Source: Hofstenia miamia (taxonomy: Eukaryota; Xenacoelomorpha; Acoela). From it: 64,000 bases of DNA. The stretch covers positions 1,388,780 through 1,452,779 of the forward strand of contig SCFE01000085.1 of assembly GCA_004352715.1 (NCBI GenBank), given 5' to 3'. Each line of letters begins with the position of its first letter. Position 1 is the stretch's first letter. A program made the position numbers and the translations under genes. Positions 57,292 through 64,000 of the stretch are shown piece after piece. Under the pieces are notes generated by a model. It did no database searches. It was not told where the DNA came from and saw only the letters and a list, made by a program, of their open reading frames with translations.

Positions 57292-60200
57292 CTATGCATT
57301 GGAATCTAAAACACAAATTAATAACACATACAATATAAATTTTAATATACCCAGATGAATACGCTTAATCCCATGATCAATTAGTGCAGAGGTACTAGCA
57401 ATGATGGACTGTGAATGATTCATCTTTTCGATATCTAAACAAGAGTTTTAACAAAATAAACATGTAAATTGTTAAAATTTAATATTTAATTTATAACATG
57501 TAAATTGTTATTACCTTTATGTCCAAATGGCAGTGTTTCTATGCTGTTAACTAGATAGCACTTATTGTCATAACATGATAATGCTATGCGGTTTGATGTT
57601 TCCACACTAATTGAGTTCATGTGCGAATGTATTCCAGTCATCAGTCTTTGAATGATGCCTTCTTGTAATACATTAGATTTGAAAAGGTTAAAATTCATTG
57701 TCTGCTTCACAGAATGAGTCACACCTTTTGCACTAGCCATCTCCAACAACTCATGAATGTCATTCATATATTTAATAGAGTACAATTTCGGTTTTAGTGT
57801 CACAAGTTGCAATAAAACCCCTCTGCTTAACTCATCCTTTATTTTCAAATACACCTTCTTATTCACTTCACTATATAATGGTGAATTCTTTGGATAATTT
57901 GAGAAGTCGAAATATTGTGAGATGGAGCCTAATTCAGTGTATACATTCTCTGATTTAATCTTGTACATGAGAGAGTCTGTGTCAGAATACAATAACGTAA
58001 TTCTATTTTTAAATGTGGGTTTCATGATCTCATAGTGAAATTTAAACATTATTAACTTGGACAAGTCAAGTATTGTCATTCCAATATAATTCACTTTGTC
58101 CCATACAATATCTTTTTGGCTCATCATAACTTGTACCAAATCCTCACTAATGATGTTGTATGATTTAAACTCCAGTTTTTTTATTAATTTCTCCGCTGAT
58201 TCCAAATCATGTGCAAACTTTATACTTATTCTCTTTTTCAAGTTCTCCATAAATTTACCAAATACTGCATTTGACATTAGCTTGTAAAATGCCTTTTCAA
58301 ATTCATTTCACGCAGCTTTTCTTTTCTCAGTGTTGAGGTTGATATACGGTTTCAAAAATGCTGCCTGTTTAAATTCAATGGCTTTATGAAATTTTGTAAT
58401 TATTAACCCACGTTCGATATAAAACTTTAATACTTCATAGTGCACAACATAATTCTCCTTCTTATAAAATGTTTGCACTAGTTTAGGTATTGGTGCCGAC
58501 TTTATTTTGAAATGGTTTTTTATCTCGAGTTGGTATGGTGATAAATGGCTATCTTGTATTATCATCTTGTGGGGAGCTAGAGGAAAGTCAAAATGATTGT
58601 CGTGTAAATGCTGTGGGTATTCCAGATCAACTTCCACCAAATATCCCGTCTTTGAATCTTGTGGCGTAGACAATATTTTTTCAATGCTTGCTGATGACCA
58701 TGATAGACCGCCTATAGGAAGGTTCAAGGACATGGTTCCCACATATAGACTATTGGCATCACCATAGAACCCATAGGTGGTCTCCTTCTCAGGATCGTAG
58801 CCCTCTACCATCGGGTTGTTTGCTTTAAAATAACGATCAGAAAATGTGCTGCACATGCCTCCGTGTATCCCGTCAATTATAAAATTCAATTCTTCTTCAT
58901 CATGTATTGGATCAAGTGAGATATTCTAAAAAAGTGGGCGGGGTCTAGATTATACGTCTCCATGCTCTGTATTCTAAACTCACGTATCACATCAAGGAGT
59001 AATAATGTGTCTGAAATTAAATAGGTGTCGTGGTAACTTTTAAAATTTGTACACTCACATAGCACCCATGTATTGCTGCGTTCAAAATCCAGCTCCTCCT
59101 GGGTTATTGGGATTTTCCCAGTTAAACCATCTCACCATTCTTCTAAATCCAGGAGGTCCAACTCATTAAATTTTTCAAAGCTATCAAACCATGTGTAAGG
59201 AAAAAATCCTTTTCCCTGTGAGTATGCCCTAGCCTTTTGTTCACCTAATCCTTCATTTAAAAATTTGTATTTCTCCACTCCAATATTTTTCGTGAGGGTT
59301 GACAAACTTGCAGCTATCAATCGGTAACTATCTAAAACCCGGAGTTCCTTGTATTTCGGTTTATAATTTCCGTGTTTATCATTATATCTGTCTACAGGCA
59401 CCATCAAAATTAACGATAAGAATACTTTGCTTGTACACAGGACACAGGATACTCTCTCTCCATCTTTCATCTGTAAAGTTTTTAATAAAATATGCATGTT
59501 GTACTTGCTCCCATTATGCATAAAAACTGGAGTAAATTGTGGGCTTTATTTAAAATATTGCAATTATTGTGTGTGACACCTCTTATTTCTCTGGTGAAAT
59601 GGCAATGATCTATTACTTTAACATCAGTCTGGGTAAACGCGTTTTTGCAAAATATACATTTTGTTGCTGATGATAACAATATTCTTCGCTCCTCTTCTGA
59701 TATTACTAGCTCGTGATAATGCTGTTTCATCTTGTAGGACTGCTTTGCCATTTTCCGCAAATGATTCCATCCATGATCCATACATTTTTTGCCAGTATAA
59801 ATCTCACACGTTAATAGTTTGTCCACACTACTTGTCGCCACACAGACACCCAAAGGAATTTGCTCAACATCTCACGTAGTATAGCTTGTAGACGGATTTG
59901 GCTGCATGTTATGAACTTTTCTTGAAATACACTCTATATCCAGAGTGCCAACCATGGGTACGTAATTCTGCGCTTGGTATGCTTTAAATTTAATCTTATC
60001 TGTTTGACTTGGGAAAGTAATGTTTGGTTCAGGTACTCCACTGCATTTATTTTCATGTTTTGATAAATTTTCTTGAGTCTTGAAACCAGATAAACATTTT
60101 GGGCAAAAGAAATCGCGGTTTCTATTCTTAAAAAATTTTAGACATGTATTTAAATTTGTAATGGCAAGATAGTGACTTTTTCCTTCTTCTTCAATCAGCA

Positions 60201-62468
60201 ATAAATTGACTGTCTTCTGATGATGGCAAGGAGACATGTAAGCTGGCACAAGACAATGATTGATTAGCGAGTATATGTTCACATTTATATAATTCCAAGT
60301 TTCAAAAATGCATACATCGTTTATTGACAATGGAAATGTTAATCCGGAATACTTTAATTCTGAAAGGAATTTTTTCATTCGTGTTATTTGACATCAATCT
60401 TTAATTTCTGGGTGTAGACATGCTAAGACAGAATAGACCAAACACAAGNGTTAAACCATCTTGCCATTCTTCTAAATCTGGGAGGCCAATCTCATTAAAT
60501 TTTTCAAAGCTATCAAACCACGTGTATGGAAAAAATCCTTTTCCCTGGGAGTATGCCCAAGCCTTTTGTTCACCTAATCCTTCATTTAAAAATTTGTACT
60601 TTTCCACTCCAATATTTTTTGTGAGGGTTGACAAACTTGCAGCTATGAATCAGTAGCTATCTAAAAACCAGAGTTCCTCATATATCAGTTTGTAATTTCT
60701 GTGTTTATCATTATATCCGTCTACAGGCACCATTAAACTTAATGATAGAAAAACTTCACTTGTACACAGGACACAGGAAACTTTCTCTCCATCTTTCATC
60801 TGCAAAGTTTTTAATAAAATATGCATGTTGTACTTGCTCCCATTATGCATAAAAACTGGAGTAAATTGCGGACTTCAATTTAAAATATTGCAATTATTGT
60901 GTGCAACACCTCTTATTTCTCCAGTGAAATGGCAATGATCAATTACTTTAACGTCCTCATGTGTAAACATGTTTTTGCAAAATATACATATTGTTGCTGA
61001 TGTCAACATAAGTTTCCTCTGCTCTTCTGATATTACTAACTCGCAATAACATTGTTTCATCTCATAGGACTGTTTTGCCAATTTCTGCAAATGATTCCAT
61101 CCATGCTCCATACATTGCTGCCCAGAAAATATCTTGCATGTTAATAATTTATCCATGCTATTTGTCGCCACACACACACCTGAAGGAATTTGCTCAACAT
61201 CTCGCATTGTATAGCTTGTAGACAGATTCAGTTGAACACTATGTACCTTTCTTGAAATTGCCTCTATATCCAGAGTACCAACCACAGGTACATAATTCTG
61301 CGCTTGGTATGCTTTAAATTTAATTTTGTCTGCAGGATCTGGAAATGTTATTGTTGGTTCTGGTACTCCATTACATTTATTCTCATGTTTTGATAAATTT
61401 TCTCAAGTCTTGAAACCAGATAAACATTTTGGGCAAAATAAATCACATTCTCTACTCTTAAAAAACCAAAGACACTCATTCAAATTGGTGATGGCAAGGT
61501 AGTGGCTCTTTTCTCCTTCTTCAATTAACAACAAATTAACTGACTTCTGATGATGGCATAGAGACATGTAAGCTGGCACAAGACAATGATCATTTAATGA
61601 GTATACGTTCACATTTATAGATTGATAGTGGGAATGTTAACCTGGAATATTTTAATTCAGTAAGAAATTTGTTCAAGGGTGTTATCTGATATCGATTTTT
61701 AATTTCTGGGTGAAGGCAAGCTAAGACGGATTACACAAAGCAGAGGCTGGATTGACCAGTTTTTGGGATTACAAGGAATTTGTTTCTTTTTATATATTCA
61801 GGTAAGGGAATATATGATCCTCTGCGACTTGGGTGATATTTTGATACTTGTAGACCAACTCTATTGATATTTTTTAAAATGAATCCGCTCCCATTTGTTG
61901 CATACATGCTAATATAACTTGCAATCTGGTCAAATAGGTTGTAGAAATTACTTTCACTTAGACCCGCTCTGAAAACAGATATAGGATGGGATGTTGGATG
62001 GAGTACCACCAATTTTTCTTCATTATTTTCCAATGGCTTGACCATTTCCACTTCACAGGTTAAATAAATTTTTGCACTATAGTGTGTGGAAACTTTGTTA
62101 GAGATTACTTTTCATATTGATTCGTGATGGTTTGCAAAAGCCTCATAAATATCAATTGAGTTAAGATTATTTGAAAGATAACTTGCAAATGCTCCTCTGC
62201 ATGCATTCTCAGATCTCTGTATGCTGTATTCATGGCTATTATTCAAAACTGGACTTGTTGAAATCTTGTTTGGTTGCTTACTATCAAGATGCTTATGTAG
62301 CTCAGTCTTGCTACCAAAATAAGTCTTACAATAGAGGCAGAAATTAACTATCATACATCTATGTCTTGTTTGTAAATGTGATCTTACTTTTTGTGGGGAG
62401 GGGTTATTATAATGACACAAACCACAGAAATATTGAGATGGTGTCTTTGGTCTAAATAGACCATGCAT
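57292..62468 (-). pseudogene. Protein-primed DNA polymerase B of a Polinton
   Basis: Order on minus: C2H2 fingers (62468-62300, FCGLCHYNN, FCLYCKTYF), VEMVKPLE region (62051-61731), exonuclease with LDIE (ExoI), a DHCHFT..RGV-HNNCN insert, LDSY..SLSTL (ExoII), SDTLLLLD (ExoIII), then polymerase motifs YGDANSLY (A), KLMSNAVFGK (B) and YSDTDSL (C, near 57980). Catalytic Asp residues remain, but stops occur after SSLCFV, EEW, DPAHFF and RKAA. Deducting the 1.33-kb duplication it would be ~1200 residues, the usual Polinton size. The 3' end looks spliced: GHKG|gt at 57515, 80-nt intron, an open 84-nt exon 57434-57351, 45-nt intron, stop at 57292-57294. Confidence 0.85.
59123..61760 (-). repeat. 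1.33-kb tandem duplication inside the PolB exonuclease region
   Basis: 59123-60440 and 60450-61750 are the same part of the polymerase gene (EYKFLNEGLGEQKA to the zinc-finger-like CPKCLSGFKT and beyond) with a period of 1327 bp. Divergence is around 10 percent with small indels, so it is an old duplication and not a collapsed-assembly error, although a single N at 60449 marks the junction. Confidence 0.82.
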
Positions 62469-63441
62469 TAGTAAAACGTGAAGAAAATTGAAAAAAATTA
62501 AAACATGGAAAGAATAATTTAGATTTTAACATAAAACATACATCATTTTCAAAAAGATGGAAATAATTTTGTTTTGAAATGCATTTGAATTTTAAAAATT
62601 ATAAACTATAATGAGGAAAATTTATATATAAACACAGTATAGTAGGGGGAAATAGTAATATATGTAAAACATGTAATCAGTAATAGACATATAAAACAAA
62701 TAATAATGCATACATGTTTAAATGAAATTAGGTTTTAACAAAATAAATTGAGTACTCACCCATAACCATTATTTAAATAAAATTATATTTAACTAAATAA
62801 ATAACATCTCAATTTAAAATGTGTATTGAGAAAACACTGAATGACTAATGGAGCATGCAAGACACTTTAAAATAATTATGCAATAATAAAATGAGTGGAG
62901 TGAGATGGTAGTATATTAAATAATAAATCGCAAATGAAGAGATATGCACTAACTATAATGTGCAAGAAAGAATTTCCTTCCATCTGTTTAAAATGGGAAA
63001 CAAAGTCTAATAAATTGGTTTTTTCAAGATTTCACCTCTCTCCAATTTAAAATAAAACATTATTTCCAAAAATGATCGTGTGTTGAGAAAAAACAATGTA
63101 TTAGATATTAACATATCTCTTTAAAATTAAATAGAGAGAATGCATTTAACAAATAACTGGTATAATATAGACACTTGTACAAGAAATATTCTCAGCAATG
63201 AAATAAAGCCATTTCGTTTTTTTGAAATTTGTAAAACAGAAAACCTCTAATACATGATATGCATTTTATTAATTTTAAAAAATGTCTGATGAATCACACT
63301 TAAATAATTGTGTTTAACATGTTCTCAAATTAAAAATAGTATTGGATTATTTAAAATTTAAAAACTCTATTGCTTTTTTTTAATATTGGAAAAGATGTCA
63401 AAAACAAAATTTTCAAAAATAATAAAGAACATGGTATGTAC
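62469..63441. other. No gene seen
   Basis: AT-rich, low complexity. A donor-like GGTGAGTA on minus near 62758 could belong to a 5' exon of the polymerase gene, but no partner exon can be shown. Confidence 0.45.
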
Positions 63442-64000
63442 TCATGCGTTTGAAACACTGTTTTCAGGCATCGGGTTTTTTTTGGTTGAGGTTTGGATGA
63501 GATCACTGGATCCAGTTTGATTCTCATAACTAGACATTATTTCCTCAACCTGGTTTTCGAAATTTGGCGACCATACTTCAAAATTTTCATCTTCTTCCAG
63601 GATATTATCAAAGCTAAAAAAATTGATTAGCACAAAAAGCATTGCGGATTTTAGATTAAAATATATTTCATAAAGTAAAAATATTGTTTTAATAATATAC
63701 AAAAATTGTTTTAGATAAATAGAAAACATTAACTCACTTGTTTTTTATCAAAGGAAATTTCAGACCCAGTTTTATACATACTGTGAAAAAATATTATAAC
63801 GAATTGCAATGTAAAAAACTGATTAGTAATTTGTTACATTGTATAATATAAACTTATTAGATAATATATTTTACTTACATTGTTTCATTGAAGCTAATTT
63901 CTGAGTCACTCTTGTAAAGGGTTTCTTGTATGATTTGCTCATACTGGGCATTCCAGCCAGGATATATTAATGAAAGACATTTTTTTAAAAAGCAGAAACG
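63442..64000 (-). CDS. 3' exons of an intron-bearing gene that leaves the window
   Basis: Minus exons: 64000-63879 (ends AAT|GTAAGT), 63780-63738 (after ttttttcacag, before GTGAGT), 63613-63445 (after ttttttttag) with stop TGA at 63444-63442. Introns are 98 and 124 nt with good GT-AG ends. The first two exons end in related peptides (LYKSDSEISFNET and MYKTGSEISFDK), so one may be a duplicate of the other. The last exon is acidic, then Ser/Asn-rich. Joining exons 2 and 3 needs one A fewer in the A6 run of exon 2; an indel or sequencing error is likely. No known domain; not obviously part of the Polinton. Confidence 0.5.

Noticed and set aside
1-64000. tRNA, rRNA, CRISPR arrays, riboswitches and bacterial operons
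   Set aside because: None seen; intron ends, LTR elements and poly(A)-type signals show eukaryotic nuclear DNA.

Overview
The window is AT-rich (roughly 70 percent A+T by eye) and eukaryotic. Coding matter is broken by GT-AG introns and buried in decayed mobile DNA: a LINE, three Ty3/gypsy-type LTR elements, a mariner, a hAT-type MITE and Polinton/Maverick pieces with a chromodomain integrase, an adenain-type protease and a protein-primed DNA polymerase. The mix fits an invertebrate animal best. I cannot name the clade, and the large GTPase also recalls families I associate with AT-rich fungi and protists.

Layout. 1-1580: end of a LINE reverse transcriptase, then a ~163-bp satellite. 1581-12026: Ty3/gypsy element A on the minus strand, with LTR, a long third ORF in the env position, pol, gag and a primer-binding site. 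12027-18000: unassigned DNA, two 1-kb assembly gaps, a dead mariner with an assembly-type duplication, and a cluster of the palindrome GATTAATC. 18001-27526: element B, same family and orientation, more deleted. 27527-33801: old virus-like debris, namely a PLA2-like motif and chromodomain integrase on plus, and a heavily frameshifted SF1 helicase plus GIY-YIG-like segment on minus. 33802-39525: the only large intact gene, an intronless 1907-residue GTPase with a Cys/His-rich tail. 40028-44400: a third, truncated gypsy relative on plus. 46738-48662: a compact minus-strand block of Polinton genes. 49000-56000: mostly gene-poor, with one propeller-like ORF, a hAT MITE with perfect 8-bp target duplication, and an orphan CRE/CCAAT promoter-like patch. 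56041-62468: a Polinton DNA polymerase pseudogene with spliced-looking 3' exons, a 1.33-kb internal tandem duplication and an array of exon-like modules. 63442-64000: last exons of a minus-strand gene that runs off the window.

The least expected signals are (1) the ~1.18-kb-codon third ORF of elements A and B, which does not look like an envelope protein and overlaps pol by exactly 107 nt in both copies; (2) a second, small Cys-rich, hydrophobic ORF inside the LTR itself, kept open in independent copies; (3) the hidden helicase/GIY-YIG remnant; and (4) the large GTPase. Apart from the GTPase and perhaps the right-edge gene and the 51-kb ORF, everything recognisable is mobile or virus-derived and mostly inactivated.
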